From the NCBI GenBank assembly GCA_949987565.1, contig OX465105.1, positions 62,001 through 126,000 on the forward strand: 64,000 nucleotides of DNA, read 5' to 3'. Below, one piece after another: positions 13,601 to 26,663 of the stretch. The notes beneath the pieces are model-generated. The model searched no databases. It was not told the origin of the DNA and was given only the letters and a program-made list of their open reading frames with translations. The DNA comes from Luidia sarsii (lineage: Eukaryota > Echinodermata > Asteroidea > Paxillosida > Luidiidae). Both the position numbers and the translations under genes were made by a program. Within the stretch, counting starts at the first letter, position 1. Each line of letters starts with the position of its first letter.

Positions 13601-16020
13601 GGTGATGGGCAGAGATATATTCCTTGCGTGTTCATATCGTATTACATTTTAGGTTTTCATCCTTGAAAATTGTCTTGAAAGTAGCCCCAGGATTCCTCGA
13701 ATGGCCTGAGTCAAAACATCTTAATTCGGAGTCAATTTCTATTCAAACATTTTCAGGAGAAGGGAGCGAGCCTACCTGTTTCTCTGAGCTGCCATTGTCC
13801 AGTCGCTGGCATTATGGTCGACGGCAGAGAGTAACTGAGTAGGAATATAGGGTTTGCAAATTAATATTTCATTAAATATGATGCTGACGAGATTCAAATT
13901 TGCCCTAAGAAGAGGTCTAGAATTCCTCTAACGACAAGTGTTAAAGTTACTGAGTTTGGAGAACATTTCTTTTGATGGTTTTCCACGGAAAGGCAACGAC
14001 CCTTCATCCGTCTGAGTGTCAACTGTGTATTCATACGAGGGGACGTTGATTCGCAGATTTTGCAGGTGTTGGGCAAAGATATATTCCTTGCGTGTTCTTA
14101 TCGTTTTACATTTTAGGTTTTGATTCTTGAAACTTGACTTGAAAGTAGCCCTAGGATTCCTCGAATGGCCTGAGTCAAATCATCTGAATTCGGTGTCAAT
14201 TTCTATTCAAACATTTTCAGGAGAAGGGAGCGACCCTACCTGTTTCTCTGAGCTGCCATTGTCCAGTCGCTGGCATTATGGTCGACGGCAGAGAGTAACT
14301 GAGTAGGAAGATAGGGTTTGCAAATTAATATTTCATTAAATATGATGCTGACAGGATTCAAAGTTGTCCTAAGAAGAGATCTAGGTTTCCTCTAACGACA
14401 AGTGTTAAAGTTACTGAGTTTGGAGAACATTTCTTTTGATGGTTTTCCACGGAAAGGCAACGACCCTTCATCCGTCTGAGTGTCAACTGTGTATTCAAAC
14501 GAGCGGACGTTGATTCGCAGATTTTGCAGGTGATGGGCAGAGATATATTCCTCGCGTGTTCATATCGTATTACATTTTAGGTTTTCATCCTTTAAAATTG
14601 ACTTGAAAGTAGCCCTAGAATTCCTCGAATGGCCTGAGTCAAAACATCTGAATTCGGAGTCAATTTCTATTCAAACATTTTCAGGAGAAGGGAGCGACCC
14701 TACCTGTTTCTCTGAGCTGCCATTGTCCAGTCGCTGGCATTATGGTCGACGGCAGAGAGTAACTGAGTAGGAATATAGGGTTTGCAAATTAATATTTCAT
14801 TAAATATGATGCTGACGAGATTCAAATTTGCCCTAGGAAGAGGTCTAGGGTTCCTCTAACGACAAGTGTTAAAGTTACTGAGTTTACAGAACATTTCTTT
14901 TGATGATTTTCCACGGAAAGGCAACGACCTTTCATCTGTCTGAGTGTCAACTGTGTATTCATACGAGCGGACGTTGATTCGCAGATTTTGCAGGTGATGG
15001 GCAAAGATATATTCCTTGCGTGTTCATATCGTATTACATTTTAGGTTTTCATCCTTGAAAATTGTCTTGAAAGTAGCCCCAGGATTCCTCGAATGGCCTG
15101 AGTCAAAACATCTTAATTCGGTGTCAATTTCTATTCAAACATTTTCAGGAGAAGGGAGCGAGCCTACCTGTTTCTCTGAGCTGCCATTGTCCAGTCGCTG
15201 GCATTATGGTCGACGGCAGAGAGTAACTGAGTAGGAAGATAGGGTTTGCAAATTAATATTTCATTAAATATGATGCTGACGAGATTCAAATTTGCCCTAG
15301 CAAGAGGTCTAGGGTTCCTCTAACGACAAGTGTTAAAGTTACTGAGTTTGGAGAACATTTCTTTTGATGGTTTTCCACGGAAAGGCAACGACCCTTCATC
15401 CGTCTGAGTGTCAACTGTGTATTCATACGAGCGGACGTTGATTCGCAGATTTTGCAGGTGATGGGCAGAGATATATTCCTTGCGTGTTCATATCGTATTA
15501 CATTTTAGGTTTTCATCCTTTAAAATTGTCTTGAAAGTAGCCCTAGGATTCCTCGAATGGCCTGAGTCAAAACATCTGAATTCGGAGTCAATTTCTATTC
15601 AAACAATTTCAGGAGAAGGGAGCGACCCTACCTGTTTCTCTGAGCTGCCATTGTCCAGTCGCTGGCATTATGGTCGACGGCAGAGAGTAACTGAGTAGGA
15701 ATATAGGGTTTGCAAATTAATATTTCATTAAATATGATGCTGACGAGATTCAAATTTACCCTAGGAAGAGGCCTAGGGTTCCTCTAACGACAAGTGTTAA
15801 AGTTACTGAGTTTGGAGAACATTTCTTCTGATGGTTTTCCACGGAAAGACAAAGACCCTTCATCTGTCTGAGTGTCAACTGTGTATTCATACGAGCGGAC
15901 GTTGATTTGCAGATTTTGGAGGTGATGGGCAGAGATATATTCCTTGCGTGTTCATATCGTATTACATTTTAGGTTTTGATTCTTGAAACTTGGCTTGGAA
16001 GTATCCCTAGGATTCCTAGG
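10602..16020. repeat. Satellite A monomers, run 4 (about 11.7 copies)
   Basis: 5419 bp, 11 full monomers plus 315 bp. This is the longest A run in the left array and spans the junction of the two 6640-bp copies near 13.8 kb. It includes a recurring trio of monomer subtypes: one with AGGATTCAAAGTTGTCC, one with CTCGCGTGTTC, and one with TTTAGAGAAC or TTTACAGAAC. Confidence 0.9.
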
Positions 16021-17241
16021 ATAACCTCTTCAATAAGGAGGGAGCTCGTCTTTGTTGAGAAGAGCATAGAACAGTCTGCGGAGAGTAGCGGAAAGATAAT
16101 GTACACTTTGCAAGTCAAGTGATGTATTTGTGAAGTAATGTTAAACGTGTAGGGACAACCATTGCGCTATGTATCCTGCACCGAGAAGATGAAATGATTC
16201 TACAGGTTCATGGTCCACCTGTATGCTGTAGGTGGGATTGGCCATTCAGTCAGATCTGTTCGGTTTCAAGATACGCGAAGACAAGGGTGAAAAAATTGTG
16301 CAAGAGCACCGCCCGCCTGTATTCTAGTCAACGGGTCTCACCGAATATTCAAAGTTAGGTGGTCATCCTCTCAGACCTGTTCGGTCAAAAGATACGCAAG
16401 GACAAGAGTCAAACTATTCTACAAGAAAAAATGATTCTACAAGTTCATCGTCCGCCTCTACCCTTGTCATAATATTTTCCCTGTATGTTCTAGGGGAATT
16501 GGCCATTCAGTCAGATCTATTCGGTTTCAAGATACGCGAAGACAAGGGTGAAAAAATTGTGCAAGAGCACCGCCCGCCTGTATTCTAGTCAACGGGTCTC
16601 ACCGAATATTCAAAGTTAGGTGGTCATCCTCTCAGACCTGTTCGGTCAAAAGATACGCAAGGACGAAGGTAAAATTATTCTACAAGAGAACAGTCCGTCT
16701 CTATCCTAGTCAACGGGTCTCGCTGAACATTCAAAGGTTAGCTGGTCATCCTCTCAGACCTGTGCGGTCAAAAGATTCGCAAGGACGAGAGTAAAATGAT
16801 TCTACAAGTGCACCGTGCGTGTCTATTCAAGTGAACAGGTCTCGCTAGATACTCAAAAGTTAGCTGGTCATCCTCTCAGACCTGTTCGGTCTTAAGATAC
16901 GCAGCGATACGCGTCACAGCGTCTGGTGAATATGTGGCGATTTGTTTAGATTTCCACCTGTATAGCCATTTGCATGGTAGCGTGGTGTGAATATGGGGCG
17001 ACTTACTTAAGTTTGCTTTTGCGTAAGTATTTCTGAAGTAACGCCATAGAGTAGGTCGAAACAAAATGAATCTGGAATAAGCCGTCGAACATTGTTAAAA
17101 TGACTGAAAGCGCACATGTTTAAATTATTTTATCATCACGCAAAGGAAACTAACCTTTATGACTGAGGAAGTGTGTGTGTGTTCATGTACTTTTAATGGT
17201 CGAGGGCAGAAAGAGACCGAGTAGAAACAAGTCAAGCAAGA
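16021..17241. repeat. Satellite B unit 4
   Basis: 1221 bp, the 6640-bp-offset partner of B3 and apparently identical to it by eye. Same ends and subrepeats. Confidence 0.88.
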
Positions 17242-20200
17242 GGGTTTGCAAATTAATATTTCATAAAATATGATGCTGGCGAATATTCAAATTTGCCCTA
17301 GGAAGAGGTCTAGGGTTCCTGTAACGACAGGTGTTAAAGTTACTGAGTTTGGAGAACATTTCTTCTGATGGTTTTCCACGGAAAGGCAACGACCCTTCAT
17401 CTGTCTGAGTGTCAACTGTGTATTCATACGAGCGGACGTTGATTCGCAGATATTTGATCTGATGGGCAGAGATATATTCCTTGCGTGTTCATATCGTATT
17501 ACATTTTAGGTTTTGATTCTTGAAACTTGGCTTGAAAGTAGCCCTAGGATTCCTCGAATGCCCTGAGTCAAAACATCTGAATTCGGGGTCAATTTCTATT
17601 CAAACATTTTCAGGAAAAGGGAGCGACCCTACCTGTTTCTCTGAGCTGCCATTGTCCAGTCGCTGGCATTATGATCGACGGCAGAGAGTAACTGAGTAGG
17701 AAGATAGGGTTTGCAAATTAATATTTCATTAAATATGATGCTGACGAGATTCAAATTTGCCCTAGCAAGAGGTCTAGGGTTCCTCTAACGACAAGTATTA
17801 AAGTTACTGAGTTTGGAGAACATTTCTTTTGATGGTTTTCCACGGAAAGGCAACGACCCTTCATCCGTCTGAGTGTCAACTGTGTATTCATACGAGGGGA
17901 CGTTGATTCGCAGATTTTGCAGGTGTTGGGCAAAGATATATTCCTTGCGTGTTCTTATCGTTTTACATTTTAGGTTTTGATTCTTGAAACTTGACTTGAA
18001 AGTAGCCCTAGGATTCCTCGAATGGCCTGAGTCAAATCATCTGAATTCGGTGTCAATTTCTATTCAAACATTTTCAGGAGAAGGGAGCGACCCTACCTGT
18101 TTCTCTGAGCTGCCATTGTCCAGTCGCTGGCATTATGATCGACGGCAGAGAGTAACTGAGTAGGAAGATAGGGTTTGCAAATTAATATTTCATTAAATAT
18201 GATGCTGACAGGATTCAAAGTTGTCCTAAGAAGAGATCTAGGTTTCCTCTAACGACAAGTGTTAAAGTTACTGAGTTTGGAGAACATTTCTTTTGATGGT
18301 TTTCCACGGAAAGGCAACGACCCTTCATCCGTCTGAGTGTCAACTGTGTATTCAAACGAGCGGACGTTGATTCGCAGATTTTGCAGGTGATGGGCAGAGA
18401 TATATTCCTCGCGTGTTCATATCGTATTACATTTTAGGTTTTCATCCTTTAAAATTGACTTGAAAGTAGCCCTAGAATTCCTCGAATGGCCTGAGTCAAA
18501 ACATCTGAATTCGGAGTCAATTTCTATTCAAACATTTTCAGGAGAAGGGAGCGACCCTACCTGTTTCTCTGAGCTGCCATTGTCCTGTCGCTGGCATTAT
18601 GGTCGACGGCAGAGAGTAACTGAGTAGGAATATAGGGTTTGCAAATTAATATTTCATTAAATATGATGCTGACGAGATTCAAATTTGCCCTAGCAAGAGG
18701 TCTAGGGTTCCTCTAACGACAAGTATTAAAGTTACTGAGTTTGGAGAACATTTCTTTTGATGGTTTTCCACGGAAAGGCAACGACCCTTCATCCGTCTGA
18801 GTGTCAACTGTGTATTCATACGAGCGGACGTTGATTCGCAGATTTTGCAGGTGATGGGCAGAGATATATTCCTTGCGTGTTCATATCGTATTACATTTTA
18901 GGTTTTCATCCTTTAAAATTGTCTTGAAAGTAGCCCTAGGATTCCTCGAATGGCCTGAGTCAAAAATCTGAATTCGGAGTCAATTTCTATTCAAACATTT
19001 TCAGGAGAAGGGAGCGACCCTGCCTGTTTCTCTGAGCTGCCATTGTCCAGTCGCTGGCATTATGGTCGACGGCAGAGAGTAACTGAGTAGGAATATAGGG
19101 TTTGCAAATTAATATTTCATTAAATATGATGCTGACGAGATTCAAATTTGCCCTAAGAAGAGGTCTAGAATTCCTCTAACGACAAGTGTTAAAGTTACTG
19201 AGTTTGGAGAACATTTCTTTTGATGGTTTTCCACGGAAAGGCAACGACCCTTCATCCGTCTGAGTGTCAACTGTGTATTCATACGAGGGGACGTTGATTC
19301 GCAGATTTTGCAGGTGTTGGGCAAAGATATATTCCTTGCGTGTTCTTATCGTTTTACATTTTAGGTTTTGATTCTTGAAACTTGACTTGAAAGTAGCCCT
19401 AGGATTCCTCGAATGGCCTGAGTCAAATCATCTGAATTCGGTGTCAATTTCTATTCAAACATTTTCAGGAGAAGGGAGCGACCCTACCTGTTTCTCTGAG
19501 CTGCCATTGTCCAGTCGCTGGCATTATGATCGACGGCAGAGAGTAACTGAGTAGGAAGATAGGGTTTGCAAATTAATATTTCATTAAATATGATGCTGAC
19601 AGGATTCAAAGTTGTCCTAAGAAGAGATCTAGGTTTCCTCTAACGACAAGTGTTAAAGTTACTGAGTTTGGAGAACATTTCTTTTGATGGTTTTCCACGG
19701 AAAGGCAACGACCCTTCATCCGTCTGAGTGTCAACTGTGTATTCAAACGAGCGGACGTTGATTCGCAGATTTTGCAGGTGATGGGCAGAGATATATTCCT
19801 CGCGTGTTCATATCGTATTACATTTTAGGTTTTCATCCTTTAAAATTGACTTGAAAGTAGCCCTAGAATTCCTCGAATGGCCTGAGTCAAAACATCTGAA
19901 TTCGGAGTCAATTTCTATTCAAACATTTTCAGGAGAAGGGAGCGACCCTACCTGTTTCTCTGAGCTGCCATTGTCCAGTCGCTGGCATTATGGTCGACGG
20001 CAGAGAGTAACTGAGTAGGAATATAGGGTTTGCAAATTAATATTTCATTAAATATGATGCTGACGAGATTCAAATTTGCCCTAGGAAGAGGTCTAGGGTT
20101 CCTCTAACGACAAGTGTTAAAGTTACTGAGTTTAGAGAACATTTCTTTTGATGATTTTCCACGGAAAGGCAACGACCTTTCATCTGTCTGAGTGTCAACT

Positions 20201-21268
20201 GTGTATTCATACGAGCGGACGTTGATTCGCAGATTTTGCAGGTGATGGGCAGAGATATATTCCTTGCGTGTTCATATCGTATTACATTTTAGGTTTTCAT
20301 CCTTGAAAATTGTCTTGAAAGTAGCCCCAGGATTCCTCGAATGGCCTGAGTCAAAACATCTTAATTCGGAGTCAATTTCTATTCAAACATTTTCAGGAGA
20401 AGGGAGCGAGCCTACCTGTTTCTCTGAGCTGCCATTGTCCAGTCGCTGGCATTATGGTCGACGGCAGAGAGTAACTGAGTAGGAATATAGGGTTTGCAAA
20501 TTAATATTTCATTAAATATGATGCTGACGAGATTCAAATTTGCCCTAGGAAGAGGTCTAGGGTTCCTCTAACGACAAGTGTTAAAGTTACTGAGTTTGGA
20601 GAACATTTCTTTTGATAATTTTCCACGGAAAGGCAACGACCCTTCATTCGTCTGAGTGTCAACTGTGTATTCATACGAGCGGACGTTGATTCGCAGATTT
20701 TGCAGGTGATGGGCAGAGATATATTCCTTGCGTGTTCATATCGTATTACATTTTAGGTTTTTATCCTTGAAAATTGGCTTGAAAGTAGCCCTAGGATTCC
20801 TCGAATGGCCTGAGTGAAAACATCTGAATTCGGAATCAATTTCTATTCAAACATTTTCAGGAGAAGGGAGCGACCCTACCTGTTTCTCTGAGCTGCCATT
20901 GTCCAGTCGCTGGCATTATGGTCGACGGCAGAGGGTAACTGAGTTGGAAGATAGGGTTTGCAATTAATATTTCATTAAATATGATGCTGACAAGATTCAA
21001 ATTTGCCATAAGAAGAGGTCTAGGGTTACTCTAACGACAAGTGTTAAAGTTACTGAGTTTGGAGAACATTTCTTTTGATGGTTTTCCACGGAAAGACAAC
21101 GACCCTTTAATCTGTCTGAGTGTCAACTGTGTATTCATACGAGCGGACGTTGATTTGCAGATTTTGGAGGTGATGGGCAGAGATATATTCCTTGCAAGTT
21201 CATATCGTATTACATTTTAGGTTTTGATTCTTGAAACTTGGCTTGGAAGTATCCCTAGAATACCTAGG
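17242..21268. repeat. Satellite A monomers, run 5 (about 8.7 copies)
   Basis: 4027 bp, 8 full monomers plus 315 bp. Up to about 20528 it matches the DNA 6640 bp upstream. From 20529 it matches the start of the window (offset 20528), so a segment boundary lies near 20528. Confidence 0.9.
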
Positions 21269-22490
21269 ATAACCTCTTCAATAAGGAGGGAGCTCGTCTT
21301 TGTTGAGAAGAGCATAGAACAGTCTGCGGAGAGTAGCGGAAAGATAATGTACACTTTGCAAGTCAAGTGATGTATTTGTGAAGTAATGTTAAACGTGTAG
21401 GGACAACCATTGCGCTATGTATCCTGCACCGAGAAGATGAAATGATTCTACAGGTTCATGGTCCACCTGTATGCTGTAGGTGGGATTGGCCATTCAGTCA
21501 GATCTGTTCGGTTTCAAGATACGCGAAGACAGGGGTGAAAAGATTGTGCAAGATCACCGCCCGCCTGTATTCTAGTCAAAGGGTCTCACTGAATATTCAA
21601 AGTTAGGTGGTCATCCTCTCAGACCTGTTCGGTCAAAAGATACGCAAGGACAAGAGTCAAACTATTCTACAAGAAAAAATGATTCTACAAGTTCATCGTC
21701 CGCCTCTACCCTTGTCATAATATTTTCCCTGTATGTCCTAGGGGAATTGGCCATTCAGTCAGATCTATTCGGTTTCAAGATACGCGAAGACAAGGGTGAA
21801 CAAATTGTGCAGGAGCACCGCCCGCCTGTATTCTAGTCAACGGGTCTCACCGAATATTCAAAGTTAGTTGGTCATCCTCTCAGACCTGTTCGGTCAAAAG
21901 ATACGCAAGGACGAAGGTAAAATTATTCTACAAGAAAACAGTCCGTCTCTATCCTAGTCAACGGGTCTCGCTGAATATTCAAAGGTTAGCTGGTCATCCT
22001 CTCAGACCTGTGCGGTCAAAAGATACGCAAGGACAAGAGTAAAATGATTCTACAAGTGCACCGTGCGTGTCTATTCAAGTGAACAGGCCTCGCTAGATAC
22101 TCAAAAGTTAGGTGGTCATCCTCTCAGACCTGTTCGGTCTTAAGATACGCAGCGATACGCGTCACAGCGTCTGGTGAATATGGGGCGATTTGTTTAGATT
22201 TACACCTGTATAGCCATTTGCATGGTAGCGTGGTGTGAATATGGGGTGACTTACTTAAGTTTGCTTTTGCGTAAGTATTTCTGAAGTAACGCCATAGAGT
22301 AGGTCGAAACAAAAATGAATCTGGAATAAGCCGTCGAACATTGTTAAAATGACTGAAAGCGCACATGTTTAAATTATTTTATCATCACGCAAAGGAAACT
22401 AACCTTTATGACTGAGGAAGTGTGTGTGTGTTCATGTACTTTTAATGGTCGAGGGCAGAAAGAGACCGAGTAGAAACAAGTCAAGCAAGA
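21269..22490. repeat. Satellite B unit 5
   Basis: 1222 bp, partner of B1 at an offset of 20528 and of B6 at 3393. It shares with them the preceding variants CTTGCAAGTTC and CCCTAGAATACCTAGG. Confidence 0.88.
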
Positions 22491-24661
22491 GGGTTTGCAA
22501 ATTAATATTTCATTAAATATGATGCTGGCGAATATTCAAATTTGCCCTAGGAAGAGGTCTAGGGTTCCTCTAACGACAAGTATTAAAGTTACTGAGTTTG
22601 GAGAACATTTCTTTTGATGGTTTTCCACGGAAAGGCAACGACCCTTCATCCGTCTGAGTGTCAACTGTGTATTCATACGAGCGGACGTTGATTCGCAGAT
22701 TTTGCAGGTGATGGGCAGAGATATATTCCTTGCGTGTTCATATCGTATTACATTTTAGGTTTTCATCCTTTAAAATTGTCTTGAAAGTAGCCCTAGGATT
22801 CCTCGAATGGCCTGAGTCAAAAATCTGAATTCGGAGTCAATTTCTATTCAAACATTTTCAGGAGAAGGGAGCGACCCTGCCTGTTTCTCTGAGCTGCCAT
22901 TGTCCAGTCGCTGGCATTATGGTCGACGGCAGAGAGTAACTGAGTAGGAATATAGGGTTTGCAAATTAATATTTCATTAAATATGATGCTGACGAGATTC
23001 AAATTTGCCCTAAGAAGAGGTCTAGAATTCCTCTAACGACAAGTGTTAAAGTTACTGAGTTTGGAGAACATTTCTTTTGATGGTTTTCCACGGAAAGGCA
23101 ACGACCCTTCATCCGTCTGAGTGTCAACTGTGTATTCATACGAGGGGACGTTGATTCGCAGATTTTGCAGGTGTTGGGCAAAGATATATTCCTTGCGTGT
23201 TCTTATCGTTTTACATTTTAGGTTTTGATTCTTGAAACTTGACTTGAAAGTAGCCCTAGGATTCCTCGAATGGCCTGAGTCAAATCATCTGAATTCGGTG
23301 TCAATTTCTATTCAAACATTTTCAGGAGAAGGGAGCGACCCTACCTGTTTCTCTGAGCTGCCATTGTCCAGTCGCTGGCATTATGATCGACGGCAGAGAG
23401 TAACTGAGTAGGAAGATAGGGTTTGCAAATTAATATTTCATTAAATATGATGCTGACAGGATTCAAAGTTGTCCTAAGAAGAGATCTAGGTTTCCTCTAA
23501 CGACAAGTGTTAAAGTTACTGAGTTTGGAGAACATTTCTTTTGATGGTTTTCCACGGAAAGGCAACGACCCTTCATCCGTCTGAGTGTCAACTGTGTATT
23601 CAAACGAGCGGACGTTGATTCGCAGATTTTGCAGGTGATGGGCAGAGATATATTCCTCGCGTGTTCATATCGTATTACATTTTAGGTTTTCATCCTTTAA
23701 AATTGACTTGAAAGTAGCCCTAGAATTCCTCGAATGGCCTGAGTCAAAACATCTGAATTCGGAGTCAATTTCTATTCAAACATTTTCAGGAGAAGGGAGC
23801 GACCCTACCTGTTTCTCTGAGCTGCCATTGTCCAGTCGCTGGCATTATGGTCGACGGCAGAGAGTAACTGAGTAGGAATATAGGGTTTGCAAATTAATAT
23901 TTCATTAAATATGATGCTGACGAGATTCAAATTTGCCCTAGGAAGAGGTCTAGGGTTCCTCTAACGACAAGTGTTAAAGTTACTGAGTTTGGAGAACATT
24001 TCTTTTGATAATTTTCCACGGAAAGGCAACGACCCTTCATTCGTCTGAGTGTCAACTGTGTATTCATACGAGCGGACGTTGATTCGCAGATTTTGCAGGT
24101 GATGGGCAGAGATATATTCCTTGCGTGTTCATATCGTATTACATTTTAGGTTTTTATCCTTGAAAATTGGCTTGAAAGTAGCCCTAGGATTCCTCGAATG
24201 GCCTGAGTGAAAACATCTGAATTCGGAATCAATTTCTATTCAAACATTTTCAGGAGAAGGGAGCGACCCTACCTGTTTCTCTGAGCTGCCATTGTCCAGT
24301 CGCTGGCATTATGGTCGACGGCAGAGGGTAACTGAGTTGGAAGATAGGGTTTGCAATTAATATTTCATTAAATATGATGCTGACAAGATTCAAATTTGCC
24401 ATAAGAAGAGGTCTAGGGTTACTCTAACGACAAGTGTTAAAGTTACTGAGTTTGGAGAACATTTCTTTTGATGGTTTTCCACGGAAAGACAACGACCCTT
24501 TAATCTGTCTGAGTGTCAACTGTGTATTCATACGAGCGGACGTTGATTTGCAGATTTTGGAGGTGATGGGCAGAGATATATTCCTTGCAAGTTCATATCG
24601 TATTACATTTTAGGTTTTGATTCTTGAAACTTGGCTTGGAAGTATCCCTAGAATACCTAGG
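22491..24661. repeat. Satellite A monomers, run 6 (about 4.7 copies)
   Basis: 2171 bp, 4 full monomers plus 315 bp. The block from 20529 recurs from 23922 (3393-bp period), so the last ~740 bp of this run copy the DNA in front of B5. Confidence 0.9.
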
Positions 24662-25883
24662 ATAACCTCTTCAATAAGGAGGGAGCTCGTCTTTGTTGAG
24701 AAGAGCATAGAACAGTCTGCGGAGAGTAGCGCAAAGATAATGTACACTTTGCAAGTCAAGTGATGTATTTGTGAAGTAATGTTAAACGTGTAGGGACAAC
24801 CATTGCGCTATGTATCCTGCACCGAGAAGATGAAATGATTCTACAGGTTCATGGTCCACCTGTATGCTGTAGGTGGGATTGGCCATTCAGTCAGATCTGT
24901 TCGGTTTCAAGATACGCGAAGACAAGGGTGAAAAGATTGTGCAAGATCACCGCCCGCCTGTATTCTAGTCAAAGGGTCTCACTGAATATTCAAAGTTAGG
25001 TGGTCATCCTCTCAGACCTGTTCGGTCAAAAGATACGCAAGGACAAGAGTCAAACTATTCTACAAGAAAAAATGATTCTACAAGTTCATCGTCCGCCTCT
25101 ACCCTTGTCATAATATTTTCCCTGTATGTCCTAGGGGAATTGGCCATTCAGTCAGATCTATTCGGTTTCAAGATACGCGAAGACAAGGGTGAACAAATTG
25201 TGCAGGAGCACCGCCCGCCTGTATTCTAGTCAACGGGTCTCACCGAATATTCAAAGTTAGTTGGTCATCCTCTCAGACCTGTTCGGTCAAAAGATACGCA
25301 AGGACGAAGGTAAAATTATTCTACAAGAAAACAGTCCGTCTCTATCCTAGTCAACGGGTCTCGCTGAATATTCAAAGGTTAGCTGGTCATCCTCTCAGAC
25401 CTGTGCGGTCAAAAGATACGCAAGGACAAGAGTAAAATGATTCTACAAGTGCACCGTGCGTGTCTATTCAAGTGAACAGGCCTCGCTAGATACTCAAAAG
25501 TTAGGTGGTCATCCTCTCAGACCTGTTCGGTCTTAAGATACGCAGCGATACGCGTCACAGCGTCTGGTGAATATGGGGCGATTTGTTTAGATTTACACCT
25601 GTATAGCCATTTGCATGGTAGCGTGGTGTGAATATGGGGTGACTTACTTAAGTTTGCTTTTGCGTAAGTATTTCTGAAGTAACGCCATAGAGTAGGTCGA
25701 AACAAAAATGAATCTGGAATAAGCCGTCGAACATTGTTAAAATGACTGAAAGCGCACATGTTTAAATTATTTTATCATCACGCAAAGGAAACTAACCTTT
25801 ATGACTGAGGAAGTGTGTGTGTGTTCATGTACTTTTAATGGTCGAGGGCAGAAAGAGACCGAGTAGAAACAAGTCAAGCAAGA
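24662..25883. repeat. Satellite B unit 6
   Basis: 1222 bp, near-identical to B5. One visible difference is AGCGCAAAGATAATG near 24728, where other copies read AGCGGAAAG. Confidence 0.88.
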
Positions 25884-26663
25884 GGGTTTGCAAATTAATA
25901 TTTCATTAAATATGATGCTGGCGAATATTCAAATTTGCCCTAGGAAGAGGTCTAGGGTTCCTGTAACGACAGGTGTTAAAGTTACTGAGTTTGGAGAACA
26001 TTTCTTCTGATGGTTTTCCACGGAAAGGCAACGACCCTTCATCTGTCTGAGTGTCAACTGTGTATTCATACGAGCGGACGTTGATTCGCAGATTTTGCAG
26101 GTGATGGGCAGAGATATATTCCTTGCGTGTTCATATCGTTTTACATTTTAGGTTTTGATTCTTAAGACTTTGCTTGAAAGTAGCCCTAGGATTCCTCGAA
26201 TGGCCTGAGTCAAATCATCTGAATTCGGGGTCAATTTCTATTCAAACATTTTCAGGAGAAGGGAGCGACCCTACCTGTTTCTCTGAGCTGCCATTGTCTA
26301 GTCGCTGGCATTATGGTTGACGGCAGAGAGTAACTGAGTAGGAAGATAGGGTTTGCAAATTAATATTTTATTAAATATGATGCTGACAAGATTCAAATTT
26401 GCCCTAAGAAGAGGTCTAGGGTTCCTCTAACGACAAGTGTTAAAGTTACTGAGTTTGGAGAACATTTCTTTTGATGATTTTCCACGGAAAGGCAACTACC
26501 CTTCATCCGTCTGAGTGTCAACTGTGTATTCATACGAGCGGACGTTGATTCGCAGATTTTGCAGGTGATGGGCAGATATATATTCCTTGCGTGTTCATAT
26601 CGTATTACATTTTAGGTTTTCATCCTTGAAACTTTGCTTGGAGGTAGCCCTAGGATTCCTAGG
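25884..26663. repeat. Satellite A monomers, run 7 (about 1.7 copies)
   Basis: 780 bp, one full monomer plus 316 bp. This is the shortest spacing between B units in the window. Its monomers carry private variants (CTTAAGACTTTGCTTG, GGCAACTACCC, GGGCAGATATATATT). Confidence 0.88.

Larger units (their letters stand above)
7200..20470 (+). repeat. 6640-bp segmental tandem duplication (two copies, about 7.2-13.8 kb and 13.8-20.5 kb)
   Basis: Landmarks recur at exactly 6640 bp: B3 at 9381 and B4 at 16021, monomer variants at 7254/13894, 8182/14822, 11111/17751, 12502/19142 and 13624/20264. Each copy holds one B unit and about 11-12 A monomers. Only isolated differences were seen by eye, for example A at 7641 against G at 14281. 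The outer limits are approximate: homology starts between about 7130 and 7254 and ends near 20528. The likely cause is unequal exchange or amplification. Confidence 0.8.
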
